DNA from: Axinella damicornis
Lineage: Eukaryota > Porifera > Demospongiae > Axinellida > Axinellidae
Assembly: GCA_963931865.1 (NCBI GenBank)
Contig: OZ007512.1
Location: forward strand, 3,019,950 to 3,083,949
Length of the DNA stretch: 64,000 nucleotides
Direction: 5' to 3'
In this document: positions 20,701-32,659 of the stretch, piece by piece
How positions within the stretch are numbered: the stretch's first letter is position 1
Layout: each line of letters starts with the position of its first letter
The notes under the pieces: generated by a model
The model's input: the letters and a program-made list of their open reading frames with translations, nothing else
Databases searched by the model: none
Told to the model about the DNA's origin: nothing
Program-made: the position numbers and the translations under genes

Positions 20701-23700
20701 AACAAGGAGAAATGCCTTTAACCAGGCTCAGTCCCATCCCCTCCCTAAATTCTACATTTTATAATGGATGGGACTGAGCCTGGTTAAAGGCATTTCTCCT
20801 TGTTTCTTAGCTTTTTCGAGGGGTGGAATAATTCCGAATGTGACAGGCCATCACTAAATCCTTCTTATTTTTCGCATAAATTTTTTTGCCACTAGTCATA
20901 TTAGTTTGTGTACGTAGCAAAACTTTTTGAAGGGGCGTATAGTCGTGACTAGTTGCATATTCGAAAATACGCCCCCTCCCCACTTTGGGCTGGATGTAGT
21001 GTACTAAAGTACTAAATGGTGTGTGTGTGTGTGTGTGTGGGGGGGGGGACTACGGTTAACGGGAGACTACTGTTATGTTATTAGAAGATAACTATCAGCC
21101 AGTCTACATTGGAGGTCTGTCTTTCAGTTTCAAAGGCTCTTCTTAACCCTTGGTTGTGCTGTTTGGTTCAGTTTCCACTGAAGAAGATCTCCGGATCGAA
21201 ACGTTTGGACTTACCATTAAAGTCTGTTGTCCTTGCTACGAATAAGCTCAATAAATCCTCTCGGAAAAGGCTCTTCATGCGCCAAACTGCACACAGTGCT
21301 GCACTCAGCCATGCTAAGTGCACAATGCTACGTAAGCATGCTGTAGGCTTTGAGCACTAGAACTGGATAAGGTAAGAGGACTTTTTACGCTAAAAACGAA
21401 ATTGCCAACCCGACTCTTGTGTTTCCACAGTCAGTCAAGCCCAGGCATGGACATGCCATTTTCACCCACCAGGCGAACCAATACATCCTCCTCCCCCTGT
21501 CCCACCCTCTCTGCCTGCATCTCTCTTTGACACCACTGGAAGTGACATCACCTGCAGGGGTTGCTTGGTGGCCAAGTGGTTAAAGTGCTGGACTGTGGAC
21601 CTAGAGGTCCCGGTTCCGGCTCCACTGAGTGAATTTTCTGTGTTTAGGGTGAACTCAGCTCTACCCCCATAACTGATGAGAAGGGTTACATGCTTTTGTG
21701 TCCTTCAGAAGGGACATTAACCTGTCGGTCCTTGGGGACCTGGTTTTAAAATGCTCTGCTTTCTCCAAGCCCTCGTTATAACTAGTGGAATGCAGGACAT
21801 TGGAGGGCGAGCCTGAGCGAAGTGCACATGCTGGACATGCATGGAGCAGTTGCATTTATATGACTGTCATCAGACTCAATTTTTGTGACTAGGCAATGAG
21901 CTATGGGGTGCCATTTGTGTCAAAATGGGATATCAATGTAGATTCCACCATATTAATTACAGACATTTATAAATGTCCTAGTACATTTGTAAATCACTCG
22001 AGATATTTATAAATAACCGTAGTTATTTATATAAATCACCACCCACATTTATAAATCCCCACTGACATTTATAAATCCACACTGACATTTATAAATCCCC
22101 ACCGACATTTATAAATCCCCACCCACATTTATATATCACCACTGACATATATAAATCCCCACCAGTATTTATAAATCCCACCCAGTATTTATAAATCCCC
22201 ACCAACATTTATATATTACCACTGACATTCACCAGCACATTTATAAACGCCCACCACATTCATAAATTGCCACCCAAGAATGCTGCATCCTGTGGGTGGA
22301 GTCGTAAGTGTAACTTGTCACGTGTCAGAGTTGGAAGATTTTTGTGCTGCCATAACCCCACAATGGTCTCGGTACCAGACTATTCGCGCACGGCGGAATA
22401 GTATATGGTACGAGACTATGGCAACCTACAAGTTTGCAGTATAACTTCCATCATGAAGAGCAGCCTTTGGAGATTCTAACTGGCTCCTGCAGAGTCTCTA
22501 GGCTAGTTGCTGAGAATCTCTCCAACCACCTTGAACAGCCTTGCTAGTGTCCAGGACCCTGTTGACGAAGAGAGACTCTGGTGAAGAGCTCTGCAGGTAG
22601 CCTCGTTCCCACCTCCAGTTTTGATCGTTTACAGTATGTGCAAGCAATCAAAACTGGAGGTGCCTGCATGGGAACGAGGCTACCTGCAGAGCTCTTCACC
22701 AGAGTCTCTCTTCGTCAACAGGGTCCTGGACACTAGCAAGGCTGTCAGTTTTCATGGGTTTCTGTACAGCTTCAAGGTGGTTGGAGAGATTCTCAGCAAC
22801 TAGCCTAGAGACCGTTCTATCTGCAGGAGCCAGTTAGAATCTCCAAAGGCTGCTCTTCATGATGGAAGTTATACTGCAAACTTGTAGGTTGCCATAGTCT
22901 CGTATATACCATACTATTCCGCCGTGCGCGAATAGTCTGGTACCGAGACCATTGTGGGGTTATGGCAGCACAAAAATCTTCCAACTCTGACACGTGACAA
23001 GTTACACTCACGACTCCGCCCACAGCATGCAGCATTCTTGGGTGGCAATTTATGAATGTGGTGGGCGTTTATAAATGTGCTGGTGAATGTCAATGGTGAT
23101 ATATAAATGTTGGTGGGGATTTATAAATACTGGGTGGGATTTATAAATGTTGGGGGGGATTTATAAATACTGGTGGGGATTTATAAATATCAGTGGTGAT
23201 TTATAAATGTGGGTGGGGATTTATAAATGTCGGTGGGGATTTATAAATGTCAGTGGTGATATATAAATACTGGTGGGGATTTATAAATACTGGTGGGGAT
23301 TTATATATGTCAGTGGTGATATATAAATGTGGGTGGGGATTTATAAATGTCAGTGTGGATTTATAAATGTCAGTGGGGATTTATAAATGTGGGTGGTGAT
23401 TTATATAAATAACTACGGTTATTTATAAATATCTCGAGTGATTTACAAATGTACTAGGACATTTATAAATGTCTGTAATTAATATGGTGGAATCTACATT
23501 GATATCCCATTTTGACACAAATGGCACCCCATAATGAGCCACAGAATTATGACACTATAAACATACACTCGTGCACATTACAGCAACTGAGTCAGGTTAG
23601 CGATAGCTGTAACCGTCTAGCAGGTATGTCACCGGCCATGGCGGTAGACCCACGAGCTGTCCATCTTTGTTGTCGCCACCGAGGAGGCAATGAATAGGTA

Positions 23701-26700
23701 GGTTCACGAGGAGGTGCGTAGCTCAAGTTCGTTGAATTTGAATATTATTGTGCACGTGCAAGTGAAATCCACTGATTTAAAATTTACGGTAAGTGCAAGA
23801 TCCAAGCAAACAAGCAAACAAGCAAACAAGCAAACATACACACGCACTGCACTCAGGCTCGCCCCGATTATAGCCCCCATTGTGCTTAACACCATGGTCA
23901 AAACAAAACAACTGCTTCAAGTCTGATGTTGGGTTTTACAGTCATTGGTTGTTAAAGGGTTAATAATGTTCTGCTACCTTGGTAGCACCATGTACTGTAT
24001 ATACAAGAGAGGGATATGAACAATTTTCTGCTGCCTAGGTAACAACACACTGCCATTTAGTCAGGAGAGGTGTAATCTGTAGTTACGACACCTTACGTAC
24101 CTCCCCCTTCACTCATCACAGATCCGGGACCGCAAGTCTCTCAGCTGCACCACAGTGCTGCGGGGTCACACTGATCCGGTGGGGTGCCTGCAGTATGATG
24201 ACAGAGTCATCGTCACTGGATCAGATGATGCCACCATCAGGTACAGTCTACATGTGTGTAGTTTGTGACAGGTGATGGTGTGATGGGTGATGGTGTGATG
24301 GTGCATGAGGGTGTGGTGGTGAGGGGAGTGTGACAGTTGAGGGAATGGGAGTGTGACAGTTGAGGGAATGGGAGTGGACAGTCGAGGGAGTGGGAGTGTG
24401 ACAGTTGAGGGAATGGGAGTGTGACAGTTGAGGGAGTGGGAGTGTGACAGTTGAGGGAATGGGAGTGTGACGGTTGAGGGAGTGTGACAGTTGAGGGAGT
24501 GGGAGTGTGACAGTTGAGAGAATGGGAGTGGACAGTCGAAGGAGTGGGAGTGTGACAGTTGAGGGAATGGGAGTGTGACAGTCGAGGGAGTGGGAGTGTG
24601 ACAGTTGAGGGAATGGGAGTGTGACAGGTGAGGGAATGGGAGTGTGACAGTTGAGGGAGTGGGAGTGTGACAGTTGAGGGAATGGGAGTGTGACAGTTGA
24701 GGGAATGGGAGAGTGACAGTTGAGGGAATGGGAGAGCTAGTGACAGTTGAGGGAATGGGAGTGTGACAGTTGAGGGAATGGGAGTGTGACAGTTGAGGGA
24801 ATGGGAGTGTGACAGTTGAGGGAATGGGAGTGTGACAGCTAGTTGAGGGAGTGGGAGTGTGACAGTTGAGGGAGTGGGAGTGTGACAGTTGAGGGAAAGG
24901 AGCGTGACCGTTGAGGGAATGGGAGTGTGACAGTTGAGGGAATGGGAGAGTGACAGTTGAGGGAATGGGAGAGCTAGTGACAGTTGAGGGAATGGGAGTG
25001 TGACAGTTGAGGGAATGGGAGTGTGACAGTTGAGGGAATGGGAGTGTGACAGTTGAGGGAATGGGAGTGTGACAGTTGAGGGAAAGGGAGTGTGACAGTG
25101 GAGGGAATGGGAGTGTGACAGTTGAGGGAATGGGAGTGTGACAGTTGAGGGAATGGGAGTGTGACAGTTGAGGGAATGGGAGAGTGACAGTTGAGGGAAT
25201 GGGAGAGCTAGTGACAGTTGAGGGAATGGGAGTGTGACCGTTGAGGGAATGGGGGTATGACAGTTGAATGTGACGGTTGATGGAATGGGAGTGTGACACC
25301 TTGAGGAAGACCTACCCAGGTCGAAAAGTGTGATTAAAATTATTGGATCTCGGTCACGAACTTTGGCAGACTCTGACTACATGTACTCCCCTCCTACTAT
25401 GCACTATTGACCTAGTGGTCAAGCTCAGCAAGCCAGTCGTTGTTCGGCACCCTCCCCCCTACCCTAGCCCACCAGAAGTGCATCTTTCTGGCTTTGCCGA
25501 CTCAATATGCTCCCGGCCCTACCTACTATCCGTATACACTACAGTTAACCAGGGAACTTTGGCAATGGTTTTAGCTTGGTAATTTGACAATTCTAAAATC
25601 CACAAATATTAAATGGCAGGCCAGACACGTACGGTGCAGCAAGATGACCTTGCAATTTCAAGATACTAGTTCAAGGTACCTCCAAAGAGAGTTCTTCCAA
25701 GTGAAGTCAGGAAGGCTACCTCTGACTGTAGTTATGGTGGAAAGTTTCATATGCACTCCCTTCCTGCAGGGTGTGGGATGTAAATGATGGTTCCTTGGTG
25801 AACAGACTAGACCACCACAGTGGCTGGGTAGAGTGCTTGAAGTTCAACTCCAACACCATGGTCACTGGCTCCGAGGTACTGTGCATAGTGTACCTGTATA
25901 CATGACATTGTACTCCTCAAATATACAGTCATGTAATCTTATCAAAGACAGGATATGAATGGTTTGCTTCCACCTATTTCAAGCATGAGGTGCCTATAAC
26001 CCCCTAGTAGATATAAAATGCGAAGATCGATACCTTTTGAAAACAGCCTCACTCCAAGCCCCATATGAAATATCGAGAATGGGCCTGCATGGTAGCACTT
26101 CCATGCTAAATGCGCCAGCGCTGTGCACATCATGTGTGTCGTCTAGGACACCTCATTTCGTATCAGCTGTCGCAAAGACTAGTATGGAGCCAGAGAGAGC
26201 ATTCCTTCTGATTGGATCGGTTGATCATGACTCCAGCTAGTGCTGACAGATGATCAGGAAGTTTGATGTGGATGATGACCCACACGTGTAAATAGCATTC
26301 TTCGATTTTGCTCGTCTAAGTGATTTCCCGAAAATGTGACAGCGGTTCTTCACGTGCGAAAAAGAGAGGATGCCACTGTCTCGAGTAGCTCTATGATGGT
26401 CTGTTTTATACTTATATGGACTACTGGACGGGTTTGGTCTCAGATGTTCTGCATGTTCCGCTCTGCAATCTGATTAGTGCCTCCAAAATGTGTGTGGCAG
26501 AAGTGCTACCAGCCCTCTTTTCCTTTGAGGCCTGGGAACCAGGCTACCTTGGAGGAGTGGTCCCTGTGGATCTAACAGCTTAGACTTCAGATGTAGTGTC
26601 CATCCATACTCGTGAAGAACTGTGTCTTACCACTGCACATGTGGACATCAGAATGCATGAGCACTACTGTGTTTCAAAATTTAATTTTGTGTATGATGCG

Positions 26701-28987
26701 AAATTCATGACAATTTAGGCTGTGAAATTTAAGAGCTAGCTATGTGCTGACGCTGGTTTGCTCAGGGTGCAATATCCACTACAGTGATGAAGTGGTGTGC
26801 ACTTGGATCCAATTACGCTTTCATACGTATACAACTGTAGATAATGAAGCCTATGCCGTGTATGTGTATGCTCTGTCCTACACAGTTGAGTCTCACACTG
26901 TAGTCCAATCAGTTACCCGGTCACATTGTCTTGTGGGTGTAATGTAGTGCTGCACAGATTGAGGCTGTCATTTTGTATACCTTCAATGTTCCGTTACACA
27001 CACATGTGCAGAAAGGCTCAATTGCATTGTGGGACGTGATTTCTCCCATGGACATTATTCTGAGGAAGGTGTTGGAGGGACACACAGGAGGTGTCTATGC
27101 AGTTGACTTTGATGAAAAGTACATCGTCTCAGGATCTGCGGACAGAACTATCAAAGTACATAAATTATGTATGGTAGGAAGGGGTGAAGGAGGTGGGAGG
27201 GAGGGAGGAGGGGACGAGAGGGAGAGGAGCTTGTGTTAAGTTAGAAATGCTAATTTCTTACACGTATGTTGCATTCCGGAGGGGACAGAGCTAGGTTGAG
27301 GGGGGTCGCGGAGATAACTATGCTAGATAAACATGCAGTCACCACAGGTATTTTCAGAATGCAAATTCCTTGATTCATGTTCATTCCTCTTCCCTCTTCC
27401 CTGTAGGTCTGGCGAACCTCTACCTGTGAATTGGTCCACACTCTGCGTGGTCACAGGGATTGGGTCACGTGTCTACAGTACAGGGGCAACCACATCGTCA
27501 GTGGGTCTTCCGATTGTACCATCAGGTCTGCTCTTGGTTGACCACCTGTTAGAGTTTTTAAAGGGTGTAGGTTTAGTGTACTGTATCTTCCTGTTTTGAA
27601 CAGTTTCATGTGGAACAACAATCTTAAAGCCTTACATGTCTGCTGAGCCCCTTAATGTATTATGCTTCTCCTTTCCAGAATATGGGACATTGAGCGTGGA
27701 GCTTGTTTGAAGATACTGGAGGGACACAATCACTCTGTCAGGTAAATTACATGCCACTTGTGTGGATGGGCTCTAATTTTGTACTAAATTTGCCATTACA
27801 CTTAGCTATAATGTATACCTGCAAGCTTGTTGGCTGAAATGACATGTACCATGATCATAGTTGCCAACCATCTAGGAACATTGGAATTGTCCCCCATCCT
27901 TGTCCCATACAATCTTGCTTTGTCCCAGAATAGCAGTGTGTTCTCATTCCCAGTCTGGTTGCAGTCTGGGAACGGAAAAAAAGAAAGAGCACTGTGTATT
28001 ATACATGTACATGCTGGCTGAGTTCAGTGGATATTGCTTCAAGACTACCTGAAGCAAAGAAGGGAAATGCCACTTGATGCCTTGTCGATCTATGAGTTTT
28101 TTTAATGAATGTGTGGTTGCATGGTTTGCAGTTTGCTGCTTGGGGTATGTGTCACCATGTGTTGTGCTGGGGGGGGAGGGGGGTTAGTGGGTTCTACACC
28201 AAGTGTCCCTGCGCCAATCAAGTTATGATGTAGTTCATATGTGGACATGTTGAGTGTAGCTATGCAAACAAGCATCACTTTTTCGCATATAGAAGGATAT
28301 TGTAGCACACCTCGGCACTTTCCTTATATATGACGAACTGATACGTACTCTGAGTTCTTCGTGTGGTTTACAATTTCACATCTTTAAATCTTTAACATTG
28401 ACTCGTTTTGCAGAACCACTTTCGCACTGCTCTGGATTTATGTGGCAAATGCAGCTATGGAAGGCCTAAACAAAGCGAAGCTGGAAACTTAGGTATGTAC
28501 GAAGTCAGCACTCTTCATGAAAGGCCTTCCGCATCTTCAAAAGGAACATTCCAATTCTCGGGTTCCAATTTGCAGCAAAGCTGTGCTGCAAACACGTCAG
28601 AAAATTGTTCTGAATCTTGGCATCAGTTTTAAAACACGTAGCGTACCTTCCTCCTCTCCCCTGTACTCACCCTCTCCCCCTCCTCCTTCCACACCCTCAG
28701 TTGATCTGCCTCCCACAACTTCTCCCTACTTTAGCTGGTTTGTAACAAGAGTCCCTTATAGTCCTGTATTCCACCTGTCCCCAAACTAGAAGGATACGCT
28801 CACATGTGAACTGAGTCATACCCATTGAATAGTAATGAACATAAAGTGCCTAGATCACTCCATCCGGCAGGCAGATATACAGTAAACCTTAGTCACATAC
28901 GTGAACATAGTCCGTAGTCTGCCGCTGATATGCCCATGCACTTCTAACAAATATGCCCTTCCCCCTCTCTAACCCCTTGGTTGATAG

Positions 28988-29034
<47 letters not shown>

Positions 29035-31025
29035 ACACACACATTTTGTACACTACATCCAGCCCAAAGTGGGGAGGGGGTGTAGTTTCGAAGATGCAAT
29101 TAGTCTCGAACATACGCCCCCTCAAAAAGTATTACTACATACTCAAACTATTATGACACTGCCAAGGTTCATGTTCACAGTTACAAAAGTACGAACGATC
29201 GCCAGTACTGTTCGTGGTCATCATGTGTGGTCTCTCTTCATCTGCGAGAAGAGCTGCCACTTCAACACGAGGGCCAAAACATTTACGATGACTTCGCTGT
29301 AACCATCCTCAAGAACAGCAATACTGTCAGTCATGTACCACGTGACATTTCCTGGTATTTCCTGCAGAAGAGTGACAGTGAGATGACTAGCTTGTATCGT
29401 CGACGTCAACGATGCAACTGCGCACGTGTAGTTTAGGTATTCCAGAAGACACTCACCAGGGGGCGTTAAAAGGAGTCAAACTACCCTGTGCAGGAACTTT
29501 GGCGGTAAGAGGGGGGAGGGCGTATTTTCGAAGGGGGCGGACACTATGGTATGTACAGTAGCTATAGTTCACTCGATGAATAGGCTGTCAGTGTTCCCCT
29601 CTACGTAGACGTAGACACGCTACCCAGTCCTTCCCTTCGTCTCCAGTTGCCAATGACGATGCAAGTTATCCACTGCCAATCCAATACCAGCAGACTCAGG
29701 AAATGTCTTGTGGCACACGACCAACATTGTTGCTGTTTCTTCCAGATAGCCACGTACAGCAAAGTCATTTTTCAATGTCGCCACGTCCTCGCATTTATGG
29801 GGACATATTAGCCGAGACTAATCAAATGTTTGAGTAAATATCTCCTCTCATTTTATACTCACAGTAGTGTACAAATGTGGGGTGGGAGACTATGGTAGTT
29901 GACTACGACTACCTTGACCGATCAGAATATCAAGAATGAACCCATGAATTCAGTGTACATGTAGTTAATAATTTTTAAATCTTTCTGCTGCAGGTGTATC
30001 AGATTTGATGACAGGAGAATTGTCAGTGGCAGTCTTGATCGGTAAGTGGAGTAAGAATGTGGTGGATTTATTCAGAATGTATGATTACATAGTCTCGTGT
30101 CCGAACCCTGTCACTCATGTGAAAAGAGGGTCTGCTGTTCTGAGCGACATACCTTGTCACAAGGTTGATGTTGTACTTAGAGCTGTAATGAGGGTTACAA
30201 GTGTGAATTCATGCCGATATCTAAATGTGCATACTTAAATTGCTTGTTCATGTGGTGGTTGGAGGGGCATGATCTACAATGAATTATTGATATTGCACAT
30301 GCAAGTTCCAGAAGCTGTTTTTGCCATTCAATTAACACGTGGTTTGGCTTGCACTCAGCAAAGCCCTTCAGACAAATAAATGGCTATATAGTGCTGATAA
30401 CAATGTCACAATGACATAGTGTTCATTCAGCTGGAATGTTTCCGTGCTACAATATTGTGTATGCAAGTTTCAGAAGGCTGTTTGTGCCGTTGCTGGCCAT
30501 GAGACATGTGAAAGTTGACACTGGCTATTGTTGGCCAATCCTCTGCTTTGGGAACCAGGCTAGCTGTCACTGTAACTACCACAGACCACACCCACTTCCA
30601 CAGTAGACCTCATTCTAATGCCACCTCCTTCCTGCAGAACAATAAAGGTGTGGGATTTCCAGGCAGCGTTGGACCCACGATCACAGGCTGACACTCTCTG
30701 CCTTCGAACACTTAGGGTAAGCAATGCCATACACTTGTCAATAGTACACTTGTCAATGGATTAGTACACTTGTCAACGGTAAAAAAGATGTCTCCATGCA
30801 ATTACTACACCTTCATGTGTGGCCTGTCCATGACTGATGATTCTTACTTGTTTATCACAGGAGCACTGGAGCATAGTAAATTGTCTGCAAATTGATGATT
30901 TCCAGATTGTCAGTGGCTCAAGTGGTGACACCATACTCATTAGGGACTTTCTAGACCCCGTACCACCAGGATACATACAAACTGACCAGTCAAAAGATAA
31001 GAAAGCCATCTCATCATCAAGATAA
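17786..31025 (+). CDS. Beta-TrCP-like F-box/WD40 protein, copy 1 (5' end not found)
   Basis: Eleven coding exons: 17786-17969, 18086-18179, 18617-18745, 24122-24240, 25770-25875, 27012-27155, 27407-27525, 27679-27741, 29994-30041, 30638-30716, 30861-31025. All junctions are GT-AG and in phase, giving 415 residues. The first exon is an F-box ([19 protein letters not shown] ... MLWKKLI ... GLSERRGW), close to beta-TrCP/Slimb. Then comes the linker ([14 protein letters not shown]) and seven WD40 blades. In the known family the F-box binds Skp1 in an SCF ubiquitin ligase and the propeller binds phosphorylated degrons. Here the degron-contact residues are not conserved. Two blades have Arg for the WD Trp (IRDRKSL at 24122 and ILIRDFL in the last exon), and three codons are missing near 18677 relative to copy 2. 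The tail ends [11 protein letters not shown]. The start codon and upstream exons are not located. A decaying copy is possible, but every exon is open. Confidence 0.85.
18225..18372. repeat. 27-bp purine-rich tandem repeat in intron 2 of copy 1
   Basis: About five copies of a unit carrying GGAAGGGTGGGTGGGAGGAG. G-quadruplex potential. Copy 2 has a shorter, related purine-rich intron (51900-52080). Confidence 0.85.
18537..18562. repeat. G26 homopolymer in intron 2 of copy 1
   Basis: Twenty-six consecutive G; copy 2 has about 18 G at the matching place (52136-52152). Confidence 0.9.
19140..21060. repeat. Composite of dispersed repeats in intron 3 of copy 1
   Basis: The edges share the motif TACGCCCCCTTCGAGAATAT and GGCTGGATGTAGTGTAC with the element at 28975-29545. 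The middle (about 19834-20390) is a separate repeat, nearly identical to 49140-49700: GAGCTAATTTACGTACAGG, GTAGTACTCGCCATGACCAC, ACTGCCATCGAGCTCTCTGA or near variant. An imperfect TTCTTTCTTTC microsatellite lies at 19750-19783. It is non-coding. Copy 2 has none of this, so the insertions probably followed the gene duplication. Confidence 0.65.
20599..20913. repeat. Long near-perfect hairpin
   Basis: The left arm (from GTACACAAACTAG through GAATTATTCCACCCCTCG to GGCTCAGTCCCATCC) is repeated inverted after a loop of about 25 bp, ending TTAGTTTGTGTAC. The inner 110 bp of each arm match almost perfectly. It would form a stable stem in the intron 3 RNA. Confidence 0.85.
21556..21870 (+). mobile_element. 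tRNA-derived SINE
   Basis: The head has an A box, TGGCCAAGTGG (21569-21579), and a B box, GGTTCCGGCTCC (21612-21623), at pol III spacing. A non-tRNA body follows, with GGGACATTAACCTGTCGGTC and GAATGCAGGACATTGGAG. No clean flanking duplication or tail was found, so the 3' boundary is approximate. It is not a functional tRNA gene: the body continues past the head and the cloverleaf is degenerate. Confidence 0.7.
21967..22260. repeat. 20-bp minisatellite, left arm of the fold-back
   Basis: About 13 units of ATTTATAAATCCCCACYGAC with variants. Confidence 0.85.
23050..23480. repeat. 20-bp minisatellite, right arm of the fold-back
   Basis: About 18-20 inverted units (GTCGGTGGGGATTTATAAAT). This is more than in the left arm, so the arms have changed copy number independently. 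Confidence 0.85.
24270..25295. repeat. 20-bp minisatellite in intron 4 of copy 1
   Basis: About 47-50 units of GTGACAGTTGAGGGAATGGGA with point variants and a few short GCTA insertions. The same repeat is present in the same intron of copy 2 with only about 10 units (53177-53385). It reads open on the minus strand as a Ser/Pro/His-rich repeat, a consequence of the unit and not a gene. Confidence 0.9.
26040..26538. mobile_element. Aged MITE in intron 5 of copy 1
   Basis: It starts CAGCCTCACTCCAAGCCCC and ends GGCCTGGGAACCAGGCTA. The interior (GGTAGCACTTCC, GTCGTCTAGGACACCTCATT) matches the 40608-41168 element and the remnant at 54068-54500 in copy 2, so it was present before the gene duplicated. 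No clear flanking duplication remains. Confidence 0.65.
28975..29545. repeat. Dispersed repeat with C33/(AC)n in intron 8 of copy 1
   Basis: C33 (28988-29020) runs into (AC)11. Then come CTACATCCAGCCCAAAGTGG, TACGCCCCCTCAAAAAGTA and, at the far end, GGCGTATTTTCGAAGGGGGC. The internal sequence (TTGAGGATGGCTACAGCGAA and relatives, inverted) matches 19340-19460. Related to the 19.1-21.0 kb composite. Confidence 0.65.
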
Positions 31026-31915
31026 TACCATAATTATGTATAAGTTACGTATCCGAATACATTGTTATGAACTACGTATTGTGTTCATGAATACATACAT
31101 GCCGTGTGGTTGCACTCACGACTATAGACCCGTTGCAGTTATGTCACATTTTCCGTGGAATTTCCGTATACTATCCGGAAGCCGCCATCTTGGTGTACCA
31201 AAATACATTGGCTTTATATGCAGTATCGATCAAAACGTGTCCTACGTCACTGGTAAGCGTTTATATAGCTAGCCTACGTAGCAATCACATTTCGTCCGAT
31301 TCAACACATACTAGAAACACATACTAGAAACATTGTTGGTGCATGATTGTGTTACCGAGATCGCCATAGAAGCTGCTATCTCCAAAAACGCTAAATAGCC
31401 GCCATGTTGGTGTCCTTTTCCGTATTCTGGAATTGATGACGTCAGCTGCAACTGTGCATTCATTGTACTTTGTATGTGATTCGGAGCTCCTTTTTCAAGA
31501 AGACAAAATTATGTCCTCACATTGTATGTTTGTATCTGGTGGGGCACTGGCAATTATTGTGGAATGAGTTCTGAATTCAAGGATCTATAACATGCACTGG
31601 ATCTCCTCCATACTTTGTGTACTAGCACTGTAGCTACTGAGCATACTCTATTAATACCATGGAAAATGGTTCATCTAGCACCTCTTTGAGAGCCACCATA
31701 TCACATTTAATTGGCACTTAGGAATCCTCGTAGCCCCTAATGGGCTTTCTGTATGCAACTGTACCAGATCTAGACTGCCCCTCCCCCTTTGGATATGGGA
31801 GTCTGGTACTGAGACTACTACTGATCACACTCCTGAGAGACAATACCAGTCAACAATGGAAAATAGTGACAAAAATTCTAATCATGTGATTGCTAGTTTT
31901 TGAAAGTACTAATTC
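31026..31915. other. Downstream of copy 1, no gene seen
   Basis: No exon or poly(A) signal is clearly assignable. A partial MITE end (GGGAGTCTGGTACTGAGACTA) lies at about 31797-31818. Confidence 0.45.
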
Positions 31916-31923
31916 TATTGAAT

Positions 31924-32222
31924 TTACTGAATTAGAAAAATTGAAGTGCACTGCAGAGTGTGATGTCTCCTGTGCAATAATTGGGAAAAACCGTGTTCTA
32001 GTCGCCTATGAAGCAACCTAGGAACGACGTTAGCTGTATTGTTCAAGCTGGTGGATGCATGTCCACAAGACGTGAGAGTAAGACCTGAGGCATCGTTCTG
32101 AAATGCCCTGTATACCCCACGAGCAGTGCGGTTGCCCTTGAATGTTGAGTCGGTAAAATTAATATTAATGGTAAATGAATTCCCACCATAATCTGCGAGA
32201 GTGGCCCACTTTGTTAAAATGA
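31924..32222 (-). pseudogene. Possible exon fragment of a beta-helix-repeat protein
   Basis: On the minus strand, after a good acceptor (TTGCTTGCAG at about 32233-32224), the frame reads through GGNSFTININFTDSTFKGN and FQNDASGLTLTSC. The NFTDSTFKGN pattern resembles Pmp-like or pectate-lyase-like beta-helix repeats of large extracellular proteins. No donor, partner exon or stop position is convincing, so this is at best a fragment. Function is not assigned. Confidence 0.3.
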
Positions 32223-32609
32223 ATACCTGCAAGCAATAATGAGCTCAGTGATTAGATCTAGAGACACCCCTCAGGTTGACTAGTATGCTTGCTATTAGTA
32301 TCTAGTACCAGAAGATCTTTCCTAACATCCGCCTCTACAGCTTGTGTGCATGCAACCATCTGTTATCTGGTTGTCAACCTTGTAGAGCCTGTGGTCTCAC
32401 TAAGATCACGTGCTTGATTATGAGATAAAGTCAACGATTATAACCAGTTGTACAAAGTGCAGCTGGTCATTCACATCAGAGCTATGGTCATATCGGAGTT
32501 GTGGTATATACAGTACATTTCAGACGAGTCTTCTTTCATTCCTTAACAAGAGATTGATATTCCTGTGGCATTTTCGTCAGTGAATAATGTAACAGTATTA
32601 TATATTCTC

Positions 32610-32656
32610 TAGTCTTGTGCCCAGACCACACCGCTCTGGGCACGTGCACGAGACTA
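32610..32656. mobile_element. 47-bp palindromic MITE with degraded 9-bp duplication
   Basis: TAGTCTTGTGCCCAGA and its inverse TCTGGGCACGTGCACGAGACTA bound a tiny element. The flanks TATATTCTC and GGTATTCTC agree at 7 of 9 bases. Confidence 0.65.
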
Positions 32657-32659
32657 GGT

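Larger units (their letters stand above)
21902..23533. mobile_element. 1.6-kb fold-back transposon with 6-bp duplication
   Basis: The element begins TATGGGGTGCCATTTGTG and ends CACAAATGGCACCCCATA. ATGAGC lies directly outside each end (21896-21901 and 23534-23539). The arms of roughly 750-850 bp are near-perfect inverted copies. From the outside in they contain a 20-bp minisatellite, a GGTACCAGACTATTCGCG palindrome, and a centre built from a TAGCCTCGTTCCCA..GGGAACGAGGCTA unit around 22600-22681. The right arm has about 28 extra bases near 22742-22770. It is non-coding and sits in intron 3 of copy 1. Confidence 0.85.

Noticed and set aside
21556..21630. tRNA gene
   Set aside because: A and B boxes are present, but the B box is off consensus and the sequence continues as a SINE body; no clean cloverleaf.
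21902..23533. CRISPR-like regularly spaced repeat
   Set aside because: The 20-bp units are contiguous with no unique spacers, and the block is mirrored in a fold-back element of a eukaryotic genome.
24166..25299. Minus-strand open frame of 377 codons rich in Ser, His and Pro
   Set aside because: Product of the 20-bp intronic minisatellite, antisense to an exon of copy 1.
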